A program made the position numbers and the translations under genes. Positions 24,120 through 32,820 of a stretch of 41,409 nucleotides of DNA are shown in pieces. The notes under the pieces were generated by a model that was not told the DNA's origin, ran no database searches, and saw only the letters and a list, made by a program, of their open reading frames with translations. Source of the DNA: RGIG4074 sp964459165 (lineage in GTDB: Bacteria; Bacillota; Clostridia; Christensenellales; Borkfalkiaceae); the NCBI GenBank assembly GCA_964459165.1, contig CAYWKM010000007.1, positions 1 through 41,409 of the forward strand, given 5' to 3'. Each line of letters opens with the position of its first letter. The first letter of the stretch is position 1.

Positions 24120-25340
24120 CTAATTTCTTTTCATTTTACACACGTAAAAGCCCGCTCCGAACGCCGTATCCGGCAAAAACTGCAGGCCGAATTTCGTCTC
24201 GACGTGATCGAGCGGACAATTCGCTCGCTCGACGGAAAATTCCTCATGCTCCGCCAAAAACGTTGCGACAACGTCGTCGTTTTCACAACGGAAGAGGGAA
24301 CAAGTGGAATAGTACAGACGACCGCCCTTTTTTACGTACCTTGCGCAATTGCCGAGAATGGCGAGCTGCACGCCATGCAGAGCCGCCGTTTTATCCTCGT
24401 TTAATTTGATATCCGGATTTTCCGAAACCGTACCGAAGCCCGAGCAGGGAACGTCGCACAATACGCCGTCGAATCGATTCTCAAAGTCCGCAAAAAAAAC
24501 CGTGCTGTCCGCCTGTCTTTCCGTTACGTTCTCCGCGCCCATGCGTTCCTTATATTGCGCGATCAGTTCGACGCGATGCTCGTGAAGCTCGGTCGCCGTG
24601 ACGCTCTTGCATTTTTCGGCGAGCAGAACGGACTTCCCGCCCGGCGCCGCGCAAGCGTCGAGCAATTCGTCGCACGGTTCCACAACGGAACAAATCGCCG
24701 CCGAGCCGACGGACTGAAACGTATAATCCCCTTCGAAAAATCCTTTCTCCCGCGAAAAATTTTTAAAGATATACACGTGCGGAAACGGCGTAGCGATATG
24801 CTCCCTTGAAAGATATTTTTCTTCGTTCCTCTGAAAGCGTACGGCGACGCCGCAGGAAGAAGCGGATAAAATACTTTCGGCGCGTTCGCCGTATTCCTCT
24901 TTAATCCTTTCGACTGCAAACAACGGGAAACTGTACTTTACGGCAAGTCCCTCTTCCCCTTTGGGAAGAAGAATTTCCTTTTCGTCGAATTTACGCAAAA
25001 AAGCGTTGACGAAGCCGCTTACGCCCCCCTTTCCGAGTTTTTTGCAGAGTTCCACCGCGTTGTCCGTTACCATATACTTCGGCTTGCCCATAAAAAGGAG
25101 CAGATACAGAGAAATTTTAAGAAGGATTCTCACGGCGAGTTTCGGCGATTTCGGCGCATAACGCTTGATACAAAAAGAGAGGTACCGATCGTTTTCAAGA
25201 ACGCCGTAAACGATTTTGACCGTGCGGGAACGATTGATCTCTTCGATATCCGTATCGGCGACCGCCTGCTTTAAATACGCGCCCTCCGAATAGACCTTCG
25301 TCAGAATGAGATAAGGATCGTAAATGGGATTAGAAGCCAA
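24120..25340 (-). CDS. rsmB: 16S rRNA m5C967 methyltransferase
   Basis: The 406-residue protein has an N-terminal NusB-like helical domain (about 1-125) and a C-terminal SAM domain with DACAAPGGKS (228-237), the DVPCSGFG motif (Cys299) and the catalytic STCSLFRCEND (Cys347). It makes m5C967 in 16S rRNA. The start codon is TTG at 25340, with AAGGGG 7 nt upstream, overlapping the fmt end by 11 nt. The order fmt-rsmB-rlmN is the conserved Firmicutes arrangement. Confidence 0.95.
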   Translation of the reverse strand: MASNPIYDPYLILTKVYSEGAYLKQAVADTDIEEINRSRTVKIVYGVLENDRYLSFCIKRYAPKSPKLAVRILLKISLYLLLFMGKPKYMVTDNAVELCKKLGKGGVSGFVNAFLRKFDEKEILLPKGEEGLAVKYSFPLFAVERIKEEYGERAESILSASSCGVAVRFQRNEEKYLSREHIATPFPHVYIFKNFSREKGFFEGDYTFQSVGSAAICSVVEPCDELLDACAAPGGKSVLLAEKCKSVTATELHEHRVELIAQYKERMGAENVTERQADSTVFFADFENRFDGVLCDVPCSGFGTVSENPDIKLNEDKTAALHGVQLAILGNCARYVKKGGRLYYSTCSLFRCENDDVVATFLAEHEEFSVERANCPLDHVETKFGLQFLPDTAFGAGFYVCKMKRN

Positions 25341-26259
25341 AGCGTTGCCCCTTTTTGATTTTTCTTCCGTTGAGCAGATCGCTCCCCTTCATTCGTTTTC
25401 CTCCCGCCGTCTGCACCTCGACGAGCCTGACCGCCCCTTCGCCGCAAGAGACGATCAATCCTTCTTTGGGAGAATCTCCGACGACGACGCCCGCCTCCGC
25501 AGTCTCCTTCGCTTCGACGATCTCCGCACGAAAAATATTCAAAGGCTTCCCGTCGAGGAGGGCGAAAGCCACGGGCTCGGGATTCATGCCCCTCACTTTA
25601 TCGACGATTTGCTTTGCGGAAGCGCTGAAATCGATTTTTGCCTGTTCGCGCGAAATTTTTTTGACCGTAGTGGCACGGTAAGGATCCTGCAACATCAGCC
25701 GAAGGTCGCCCTTCCCGATATACCCGAGCGCTTCGACAATCGCCTGCGCTCCGAGCCGAGAGAGACGTTCGGCGAGCTCTCCGCTCGTCTCTTGCTCGCC
25801 GATCTCTGTGCGCTTGACGAGCAAAATATCCCCCGTGTCGAGTCCGATATCCGTCTTCATGATCGTCACGCCCGTATATTTTTCCCCGTTCACGACGCAC
25901 CATTGAATGGGCGCGGCGCCGCGATACTTTGGCAACAGACTCGCGTGAATATTCCATACGCCCCCCTTAAAGCAATCGAGGACTTCCCGCGTGAGAATCT
26001 GACCGTATGCGCAAGTGACCATAAGATCGGCTCCGATTTCTTCGAGCTGTTGAACGCAGCTTCCGATCTTTTCAAATTTATAGACGGGAATCTCGAGCTC
26101 CTCCGCCGCCTTGGCGACCGACGAGGGAGCGATGATTCCCTTTCTGCCCTGCGGCTTATCCGGCTGTGTGACGACGGCGACGACGTCGTATCCCGCTTTT
26201 ACGATTTGTTTAAGCGGCTCGACCGCAAACAGCGGCGTACCCGCGAAAATAATTTTCAT
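25330..26259 (-). CDS. fmt: Methionyl-tRNA formyltransferase
   Basis: The 309-residue enzyme formylates initiator Met-tRNA using 10-formyl-THF. The catalytic Asn103, His105 and Asp141 lie in VWNIHASLLPKYRGAAPI and GLDTGDI, and the N-terminus MKIIFAGTPLFAV is typical. A C-terminal OB-like domain follows (about 205-309). ATG 26259 is chosen because AAGGA lies at proper distance; the ATG 6 nt upstream touches that site. It lies 31 bp after def, its functional partner. Confidence 0.97.
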   Translation of the reverse strand: MKIIFAGTPLFAVEPLKQIVKAGYDVVAVVTQPDKPQGRKGIIAPSSVAKAAEELEIPVYKFEKIGSCVQQLEEIGADLMVTCAYGQILTREVLDCFKGGVWNIHASLLPKYRGAAPIQWCVVNGEKYTGVTIMKTDIGLDTGDILLVKRTEIGEQETSGELAERLSRLGAQAIVEALGYIGKGDLRLMLQDPYRATTVKKISREQAKIDFSASAKQIVDKVRGMNPEPVAFALLDGKPLNIFRAEIVEAKETAEAGVVVGDSPKEGLIVSCGEGAVRLVEVQTAGGKRMKGSDLLNGRKIKKGQRFGF

Positions 26260-26290
26260 ACTCATCCTTCTCTTTGAATCCCCCCTCGAA

Positions 26291-26743
26291 TCATTCGTTT
26301 TCGACCTTTACCGCCTTATCGATATAGAGAATGCCGTCGAGATGATCGAGCTCATGACAAATACACCTTGCGAAGAACCCGCGGGCAACGAGGGTGTGAG
26401 CCTCTCCCTTTCTGTCCTGATAGGCGATTTTTACCTTGGCGGGACGACTGACGACGCCCCTCTTTCCCCTAACGGAAAGACAGCCCTCGTAGCCGCTTTG
26501 CTCCCCCCTTTGAGAGAGAAAACGGGGATTGATCAACTCGAACAATCCTTCCTCCACGTCGCAGATGACGACGCGGCGCAGAACGCCGACCTGCGGCGCG
26601 GCGAGTCCCGCTCCCTCTTCCTTTTTCAAGGTGTCCTTCATATCGTCCAAAAGCTCGCCGAGCTTTTCGTCAAATACTTCGACGGGATAACATTTCTTTC
26701 TCAACACGTCGTCTCCCACCTGAACCACGTTTCTGATCGCCAT
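26291..26743 (-). CDS. def: Peptide deformylase
   Basis: The 150-residue metalloenzyme removes the formyl group from new proteins. All three motifs are present: GAGLAAPQ (44-51), EGCLS (86-90) and HELDH (130-134); Cys88, His130 and His134 bind the metal and Glu131 is catalytic. It follows priA by 16 bp and precedes fmt. Confidence 0.97.
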   Translation of the reverse strand: MAIRNVVQVGDDVLRKKCYPVEVFDEKLGELLDDMKDTLKKEEGAGLAAPQVGVLRRVVICDVEEGLFELINPRFLSQRGEQSGYEGCLSVRGKRGVVSRPAKVKIAYQDRKGEAHTLVARGFFARCICHELDHLDGILYIDKAVKVENE

Positions 26744-26759
26744 AAATCTTCTCTCTCCT

Positions 26760-28931
26760 TTAAGTTAAATTGCTCGGATTTTCCTCTACGTAAACGAGGA
26801 CGTCCTTATCCTTATTCTCCGCCGCGACGGCGTAAATTTCCTTTAACAACCGATCGTCCTTCAGCCGCATGAGCACCTGATAGCGCTCTTTGTTCTGTAT
26901 TCGCTTGATCGGAGCGCGCATTTTATTGAAAAACATAAACTCCCCGCTATTCTGCTTATAAATCCTTTCGAGGGCGAAATAAACCCTTTTTAAAGCTTCC
27001 ACGCACTTTTCTTCCTCTTCGCCCGTAACCATGACGCGCACGATGAGCGCGTAAGGAGGAAAGCAAGCCGCCTTGCGAAGGGCGATTTCATTTTCAAAGA
27101 ACCCCTCGTAATCGTATCGGATCGCATATTGAAGGACGTTGTTATCGGGGTCGTACGTCTGCAAGACGACCTGTCCCCGCTCTTTCCCTCTGCCGCTGCG
27201 CCCCGACACCTGCGTGATGAGCTGAAAGGTGCGTTCGCCGCTGCGATAATCGGAAAAATGCAGGCTCATGTCGGCGTCGAGAATCCCCACCAGCGTGACG
27301 GAGGGAAAATCGTGTCCCTTGGCAATCATCTGCGTGCCGATCAGAATATCGGCGTTATGAGAAGCAAATTCTTTAAGGATCCGATAATGCCCCTCTTTGC
27401 CCGAAGTCGTATCGTTGTCCATGCGGAGAATACGGGCGGACGGATATATCTTTTTTAATTCCGCCGCAATTTTTTGCGTGCCCGTGCCGTAATAGTTGAG
27501 CCTCAGACCGCCGCATTCGGGACAAGCGGTCAGCATACGGTATTTGGTTCCGCAATAATGACACTTTAAACAGTTTTCTTCACTGTGATAAGTGAGCGCG
27601 ATATCGCACTGTTCGCATTTGGCGACGTATCCGCATTCGGTACAGACGACGGATTGCGAATATCCCCTGCGATTTAAAAACAAGATCGCCTGATTTCCGT
27701 TTTCCATACATTCTTCCAGCCGATCGCGCAGAGCGAAAGAAAAAGCGGTGTTGTTGCCTCGGCGAACCTCGCGCCTCATGTCCGAAACGACGATTTCGGG
27801 CAACTCCCTTTCGTTGATTCGCTTGGTAAGCTTAATTAAATTAAATTCCCCTTCCTTCGCTTTCAGATACGTTTCCACCGAGGGGGTCGCGCTGCCGAGG
27901 ACGAGCTTGCATCGATTATACAACGCCCTTTGGTAGGCGATATCGAAGGTCGTGTAGCGCGGAGCGGATTCGCTGATATAGCTGGAATCGTGTTCCTCGT
28001 CGACGACGATGACTCCGATATTTTCGAGAGGAGCGAAGATTGCGCTGCGCGCGCCGATCGCTATCTTCGCCTGCCCCGTACGGAGGCGCTGCCACTCGTC
28101 GTAGCGTTCTCCCGCAGACAAACCGCTATGCAGAATCGCCGCGTCCGAGCCGAAGCGGGCGCGAAGCTGAAAGAGCATTTGAGGCGTTAAAGAAATTTCC
28201 GGAACGAGAAAAACGGCGGTTCTGCCCTTTTTCAATTGCTCCGCGATGCAACTTAAATAAACCTCCGTCTTTCCGCTCCCCGTTACGCCGTGAAGGAGCT
28301 GAACGGTCTTTTCAGAGGATTCGATCGATTTCAACGCAAAGAGCTGATCGGGCGTAAGCGTATGATTCTGCTTTTCCGATGCGATTTCCCGATAAGGGGA
28401 ACGCTGTTTCCGCTCGCGTTCCACCCGAACGATCCCTTTCTTTTCGAGCGCGGACAGAGCGGAAGCGGAAAACTTTTCACTCAAAAAAGAACATTCGCAT
28501 TTGCCGTTTTCCTTTAAATATTCGTAAATCGCCCGCTGTGTCTTCGCCGATTTTAAAAACACGGCGTTTTCGTCCGCGACGCTCGCCATTCTGCGGAAAA
28601 TTTCTTTTACCTTGCCGGTACGCATTTCCGCGGGAAGAAAGAGCCGCAGCGCAAGCGCCATGGGCGCGCAATACCGCGAAGAGATGTATTTCGCGAGAGA
28701 CAAACACTCCTCGTTTATGGCGGGAATTCCATCGTAAACCTCGGCGATGCTCTTTAATTTGCTCTCGTCATAGGTCGAATGCTCTTTCATTCCGACGACG
28801 AAGCCCGTGACGAACGTGTTTCCGAAGGGAACTTTTACGCGGCTACCCTCTCGTGCTTCCTCGTCGCAGGAATATTCAAATATTTTATCCACGTCGCTGT
28901 GCGCGATATCGACAATAACTTCCGCTACCAT
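26760..28931 (-). CDS. priA: Primosomal replication-restart helicase PriA
   Basis: The 723-residue protein restarts replication at stalled forks. It has an N-terminal DNA-binding region, Walker A GVTGSGKT (about 215-222), a DEEH box, a zinc-binding insertion with about eight Cys (CTECGYVAKCEQC ... CHYCGT ... CPECGG), then the helicase C-lobe (QVSGRSGRGKERG). Length is normal. The start ATG 28931 lies 11 bp past a terminator-like hairpin and T-run, which is unusual. coaBC, normally just upstream in Firmicutes, is not here. Confidence 0.96.
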   Translation of the reverse strand: MVAEVIVDIAHSDVDKIFEYSCDEEAREGSRVKVPFGNTFVTGFVVGMKEHSTYDESKLKSIAEVYDGIPAINEECLSLAKYISSRYCAPMALALRLFLPAEMRTGKVKEIFRRMASVADENAVFLKSAKTQRAIYEYLKENGKCECSFLSEKFSASALSALEKKGIVRVERERKQRSPYREIASEKQNHTLTPDQLFALKSIESSEKTVQLLHGVTGSGKTEVYLSCIAEQLKKGRTAVFLVPEISLTPQMLFQLRARFGSDAAILHSGLSAGERYDEWQRLRTGQAKIAIGARSAIFAPLENIGVIVVDEEHDSSYISESAPRYTTFDIAYQRALYNRCKLVLGSATPSVETYLKAKEGEFNLIKLTKRINERELPEIVVSDMRREVRRGNNTAFSFALRDRLEECMENGNQAILFLNRRGYSQSVVCTECGYVAKCEQCDIALTYHSEENCLKCHYCGTKYRMLTACPECGGLRLNYYGTGTQKIAAELKKIYPSARILRMDNDTTSGKEGHYRILKEFASHNADILIGTQMIAKGHDFPSVTLVGILDADMSLHFSDYRSGERTFQLITQVSGRSGRGKERGQVVLQTYDPDNNVLQYAIRYDYEGFFENEIALRKAACFPPYALIVRVMVTGEEEEKCVEALKRVYFALERIYKQNSGEFMFFNKMRAPIKRIQNKERYQVLMRLKDDRLLKEIYAVAAENKDKDVLVYVEENPSNLT

Positions 28932-28940
28932 GCCCCACCA

Positions 28941-28977
28941 TAAAAAAACGAAACCCCGAAACGTTCGGCTATCGGGG
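28941..28977 (-). terminator. Terminator directly before priA
   Basis: CCCCGA pairs with TCGGGG (28972-28977 with 28954-28959) around a 12-nt loop, then TTTCG and a run of seven T. The run ends about ten nt before the priA start codon, so it either separates rpoZ from priA or tunes priA expression. Confidence 0.65.
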
Positions 28978-29048
28978 CGTTAAGGAAAAGCATGAGGCAG
29001 AGCGACGCGCTGCATCTCTCCCGCCTTTCATGCCTTTAAGGTTTTCAA

Positions 29049-29276
29049 TCAGTCCTTTGTATAAGTAATTTTGCCTTCCATAATCTCCTTGCAGGCGACG
29101 ACGACCTCTTTCTCTTTGGGAGGAATCGTATTCGCCGAGCCGTTGTGCTCGCGTTCGATAATCTGTCTGGCGCGCTTGGCGGTAATGACGCACAATGCGT
29201 ATTTGGATACGGGTTCGCCGCCCTCGACTTCTCCCAGCTTCTCAATCAAATCGTCTACATTAGGATCGTTTACCAT
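29049..29276 (-). CDS. rpoZ: RNA polymerase omega subunit
   Basis: The 75-residue protein is the small omega subunit that helps RNA polymerase assembly. It begins with an acidic stretch (DPNVDDLIEKLGEV) and has SKYALCVITAKRARQI, the conserved omega helix. It follows gmk by 21 bp, in the conserved yicC-gmk-rpoZ order. Confidence 0.95.
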   Translation of the reverse strand: MVNDPNVDDLIEKLGEVEGGEPVSKYALCVITAKRARQIIEREHNGSANTIPPKEKEVVVACKEIMEGKITYTKD

Positions 29277-29297
29277 AATCTATATCTCCTTAAAACT

Positions 29298-29858
29298 TTA
29301 TATCTCCTCTTTTTCGCTGCGGATGATATCCGCAATTCTTTTCTCCGCGGCGTCTAAGTCGTCGTTGACGACGACATAATCGTATTCGTTCCGAAAAGAG
29401 AGCTCGTATTCCATGCGGGCGACGCGCCTTCGGATTTCTTCTTCCGTTTCCGTCCCTCTGCCGGAAAGCCTTTTCCGCAATTCCTCCAAAGAGGGAGGAA
29501 CCACCATGACGAGGACGGCTTCGGGAATCAAACGCTTTGCGTTTAACGCGCCCTTTACGTCGATTTCGAGAAGAACGGATTTTTCTTTGAGCGTCGCCTC
29601 CACGAAAGATTTCGGCGTGCCGTAAAAATTTCCGAAATGTTCGTCGTATTCCAAAAAATCGTTCTCTTTTATCTTTTTTAAAAATTCTTCTTTCGTGATA
29701 AAAAAATAATCCTTCCCGTTTACTTCGCCCGCGCGGGGTTGCCTCGTCGTACAGGAAACGGATAACGCGACGTCCTCGTTATGAGCGAGAATTCTTTCCA
29801 CAAGCGTGCCCTTGCCTACGCCGGACGGACCGGATATTGCGATAAGAATGTTTTTCAT
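29298..29858 (-). CDS. gmk: Guanylate kinase
   Basis: The 186-residue enzyme phosphorylates GMP to GDP. It has the P-loop GPSGVGKGT (10-18), TTRQPRAGEVNGKDYFF for GMP binding, and the lid ending in RLSGRGTETEEEIRRR. It starts 5 bp after yicC. The remA/DUF370 gene often found between yicC and gmk is absent. Confidence 0.97.
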   Translation of the reverse strand: MKNILIAISGPSGVGKGTLVERILAHNEDVALSVSCTTRQPRAGEVNGKDYFFITKEEFLKKIKENDFLEYDEHFGNFYGTPKSFVEATLKEKSVLLEIDVKGALNAKRLIPEAVLVMVVPPSLEELRKRLSGRGTETEEEIRRRVARMEYELSFRNEYDYVVVNDDLDAAEKRIADIIRSEKEEI

Positions 29859-29863
29859 ACGTC

Positions 29864-30739
29864 TTATTCGAGGTTCTGAACCTGCTCCCTCACCTTCTCG
29901 ATTTCGTTCTTTAAATTCAAGCCGATCTGCGTAATCCCAAGGTCGTTGCTTTTGGAACAGACGGTATTCGTCTCGCGGTTAAATTCCTGCACGAGGAAAT
30001 CCAACTGTCTTCCCACGATTTCGCATTCGGAAATATCGCGAAACTGCGCGATGTGCGATCGAAGGCGGGTGAGTTCCTCGTCGATATTGCTTTTGTCCGC
30101 AAAGACGGCGACTTCGTTTAAGAGCTTCGCCTCGTCCACGGGGATCTCTTTTAAATAGCTTTCCATCCGCTCCTTTAATCTGATTCTATAATTTTCGACT
30201 ACCAGCGGCGCGCGCTCCGAAATTCGAACGACGAGTTCTTCGATCGTCCGCATACGCGAAAGCATATCTTTTTTGAGTTTCTCTCCCTCCGCCTTCCTCA
30301 TTTCGTTGAGCTTTAAAAGCGCGGTATCGAGGGCGGAATAAAGAGCCGTCAAAAGCTCGTTGTCGAGAGAACCGTTCTCTTCCTCTTTCAGAATATCGGG
30401 ATATTTCAAAAGAGCGCCGACGGCGACGTCGTTTAAAAGATCGGGAAACCTTTCTTTCAGCGTTCCGACTGCCTGAAGGTATGCGGAAGCCCTTGCAAGA
30501 TCCACGTACATCGTCTTCTGCTTTTCTCTCTTGTCCGTAAGATTGATAAACACGTCGAGACGCCCTCTCGTGATCTTTTCGCGTATGCGCGAACGAACGA
30601 CGTCCTCGCAAGAAGCGAACAATTTGGGGGCTTTTACGCTTACGTCGAGATAACGATTATTTACCGTTTTGATTTCGACGGAAAGCTCGATTCCTCCGTT
30701 TTTATATTCGCCTTTCCCGTAACCGGTCATGCTCAACAT
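29864..30739 (-). CDS. yicC: YicC/YloC family endoribonuclease-like protein
   Basis: The 291-residue protein has the family start MLSMTGYGKGE, KTVNNRYLDVSVKAP and the C-terminal DUF1732 part (GRQLDFLVQEFNRETNTVCSKSND). Members are linked to RNA decay and stationary-phase survival; some act as endoribonucleases. It opens the gmk-rpoZ transcript with an extended -10 promoter. The ATG at 30739 has GGGAGGG upstream. Confidence 0.95.
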   Translation of the reverse strand: MLSMTGYGKGEYKNGGIELSVEIKTVNNRYLDVSVKAPKLFASCEDVVRSRIREKITRGRLDVFINLTDKREKQKTMYVDLARASAYLQAVGTLKERFPDLLNDVAVGALLKYPDILKEEENGSLDNELLTALYSALDTALLKLNEMRKAEGEKLKKDMLSRMRTIEELVVRISERAPLVVENYRIRLKERMESYLKEIPVDEAKLLNEVAVFADKSNIDEELTRLRSHIAQFRDISECEIVGRQLDFLVQEFNRETNTVCSKSNDLGITQIGLNLKNEIEKVREQVQNLE

Positions 30740-30786
30740 CGCCGTTTCCCTCCCGCTCCTTATTCTATCCCTTAGTATACCTTACA

Positions 30787-30815
30787 AGTATAACAGAACG
30801 ACGAAAGAAATTCAA
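30787..30815 (-). promoter_or_regulatory. Promoter of yicC-gmk-rpoZ
   Basis: TTGAAT (30810-30815) and TATACT (30787-30792) with a 17-nt spacer and an extended -10 TG on the minus strand. Confidence 0.75.
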
Positions 30816-30833
30816 GTGTATTTTTCATTTTTG

Positions 30834-30870
30834 TGAAAAAAATTACAGCGGACCGCAAAAACAGCCCGCT
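30834..30870 (-). terminator. Terminator of pcrA-ligA
   Basis: AGCGG pairs with CCGCT (30866-30870 with 30847-30851), with partial inner pairing, followed on the minus strand by GTAA and a run of T. It lies just past the ligA stop codon. Confidence 0.55.
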
Positions 30871-30876
30871 CGTCGT

Positions 30877-32817
30877 TTATTGGCTCAACAGATCGTCGAA
30901 TTCCTCTTCGGAAACGACGCGAATCTTCAATTTTTTCGCCTTTTCCAGCTTGCTGCCTGCGGCTTCCCCCGCGACGACTAACGTGGTCTTGCCTGTGACC
31001 GCGCTTTGGCAAACGCCTCCTCGTTCCTCGATGAGCTTTTGCGCCTCGCTGCGTTTATATTTCCTCAGCGTACCCGTAAGAACCACGCTTTCTCCCGTAA
31101 AAACGCCGTCCGATCTCTTGCCTTCGACGTAAGGTCTTACGCCGAGCGAAAACAATGCGCTTATTTCGTTGAGATTCTCCTCGCGTCGGAAGAAATCCTC
31201 GACGTTCTTCGCGGTGACTTCGCCGATATTTTCGAGCGTTAAAAGCTCCTCCGCCGTTACGCTTTCAAGCTTTTCCATGCTCCCGCAATACGACGCGAGA
31301 TCTTTGGCGGCGACCTTTCCGATTCCGTCGACGCCGACGGCGAAAATGAAGCGGCTCAAAGGAATGTCTTTGCTTTTCTCTATGGCCTTCAATAAATTTT
31401 CCGCCTTCTTTTCTTTAAATCCGTTCAGGGAGAGGAGATCCTCTTTTTTCAGCCGATACAGGTCGGAAAAATTTTTTATCTTTTTTTCCTCGAGAAGGAG
31501 GGAAGCGGTCATTTCGGAGAAGCCGTCGATATCCATGCCGTCCTTGCTCGCAAAGTGAGAAAATTTTTCCACGAGTCTCGGCTTACAATCGTTATTCGGG
31601 CAAAAGATATGCGCGCCGATTTCGAGCAGAGGACTTCCGCAAGCGGGACAGACCGTCGGCTTTTCGATATCGAAACTCCCGTCGATGTGTTCGACCGCGC
31701 CGAGAATTTCGGGAATCACTTCGTTCGCGCGACGAATGAGCACCTTCGACCCAATCTTTACGTCCTTTCTTTGAATGTCGCCAAAGCTGTTGAGCGTGGC
31801 TTTTTTCACCGTTGCGCCGCCGAGCTCCACGGGGTCGAGATAGGCGAGCGGCGTCAGCTTGCCCGTTCTGCCCACCTGCCATACGACGTCCCTTACCCTC
31901 GTTTCCCTCTCTTCGGCTTCAAACTTATACGCCATCGCCCAACGGGGAAATTTATCGGTATATCCCATTTTATTTCTGGAAGCGACGTCGTTTACTTTGA
32001 CGACGGCTCCGTCGGTGAGAACGTCTATCTTCTTTCGGTTGATTTCGATTTCGTCGATCGCGTCCTTGACTTCCTCTTCCGTTTTACAGACTTTGAAAAA
32101 GTCGTACGTCTTGAAGCCCTCTCGCCTTAAAAATTCAAGCCCCTCTTTTTGGGAGAGCGGCTCGCCCTCCGACATATAATTGATATCGTAGAACAGGATT
32201 TCCGGCTTTCTCGCTTCCGTTACCTTCGGATCGAGATTTCTGATCGCTCCCGCCGCCGCGTTGCGAGCGTTCTTCAAAGGCTCCGCCGCCGTCTCGTTAT
32301 ATTTTTCCAACACGGAAAGACGAATGACCGCTTCTCCGCGCACCTCGAGCGTTCCCTTATAGGAAATCGTCAGAGGAAAGCTTTTGATCGTCAGAACCTG
32401 CGCCGTGACGTCCTCTCCGACGACGCCGTTGCCGCGCGTGGCGGCTCGAACGAATTTTCCGTCTTCATAAGTGAGACAACAAGTGAGTCCGTCGAATTTG
32501 TATTCCACGGTATATTCCACCTGACCGCAAACCTTCCGCACGCGAGTGAAAAAGGCGGAAAGCTCGTCGTCGTTGACGCTTTTATCGAGAGAATAGAGCC
32601 GTTCGATATGCGTATGGCGGGCGAACTCCTTGATCGGTTCTCCGCCCACTCGACGAGTCGGAGAATCGAAATACGCTTCGCCGTTGATCCTTTCGAGCTC
32701 CTTCAATTCGTCGTACAGCCGATCGTATTCCCGATCGGAAACGGAGGGATTGTCGAGCACGTAATACTCGTACGCCCATCGATTTAAAATATCCGTTAAT
32801 TCTCTTTGTCTGTCCAT
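30877..32817 (-). CDS. ligA: NAD-dependent DNA ligase
   Basis: The 646-residue enzyme seals nicks during replication and repair. The adenylated lysine is Lys107 in EYKFDG (KxDG motif). An Ia domain (1-70), adenylation and OB domains, a four-Cys zinc finger (CPACGSPL ... FCPNNDC, about 390-412), helix-hairpin-helix repeats and a C-terminal BRCT domain (about 570-646) follow in the normal order. It starts 3 bp after pcrA, the conserved Gram-positive pair. Confidence 0.97.
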   Translation of the reverse strand: MDRQRELTDILNRWAYEYYVLDNPSVSDREYDRLYDELKELERINGEAYFDSPTRRVGGEPIKEFARHTHIERLYSLDKSVNDDELSAFFTRVRKVCGQVEYTVEYKFDGLTCCLTYEDGKFVRAATRGNGVVGEDVTAQVLTIKSFPLTISYKGTLEVRGEAVIRLSVLEKYNETAAEPLKNARNAAAGAIRNLDPKVTEARKPEILFYDINYMSEGEPLSQKEGLEFLRREGFKTYDFFKVCKTEEEVKDAIDEIEINRKKIDVLTDGAVVKVNDVASRNKMGYTDKFPRWAMAYKFEAEERETRVRDVVWQVGRTGKLTPLAYLDPVELGGATVKKATLNSFGDIQRKDVKIGSKVLIRRANEVIPEILGAVEHIDGSFDIEKPTVCPACGSPLLEIGAHIFCPNNDCKPRLVEKFSHFASKDGMDIDGFSEMTASLLLEEKKIKNFSDLYRLKKEDLLSLNGFKEKKAENLLKAIEKSKDIPLSRFIFAVGVDGIGKVAAKDLASYCGSMEKLESVTAEELLTLENIGEVTAKNVEDFFRREENLNEISALFSLGVRPYVEGKRSDGVFTGESVVLTGTLRKYKRSEAQKLIEERGGVCQSAVTGKTTLVVAGEAAGSKLEKAKKLKIRVVSEEEFDDLLSQ

Positions 32818-32820
32818 ATA

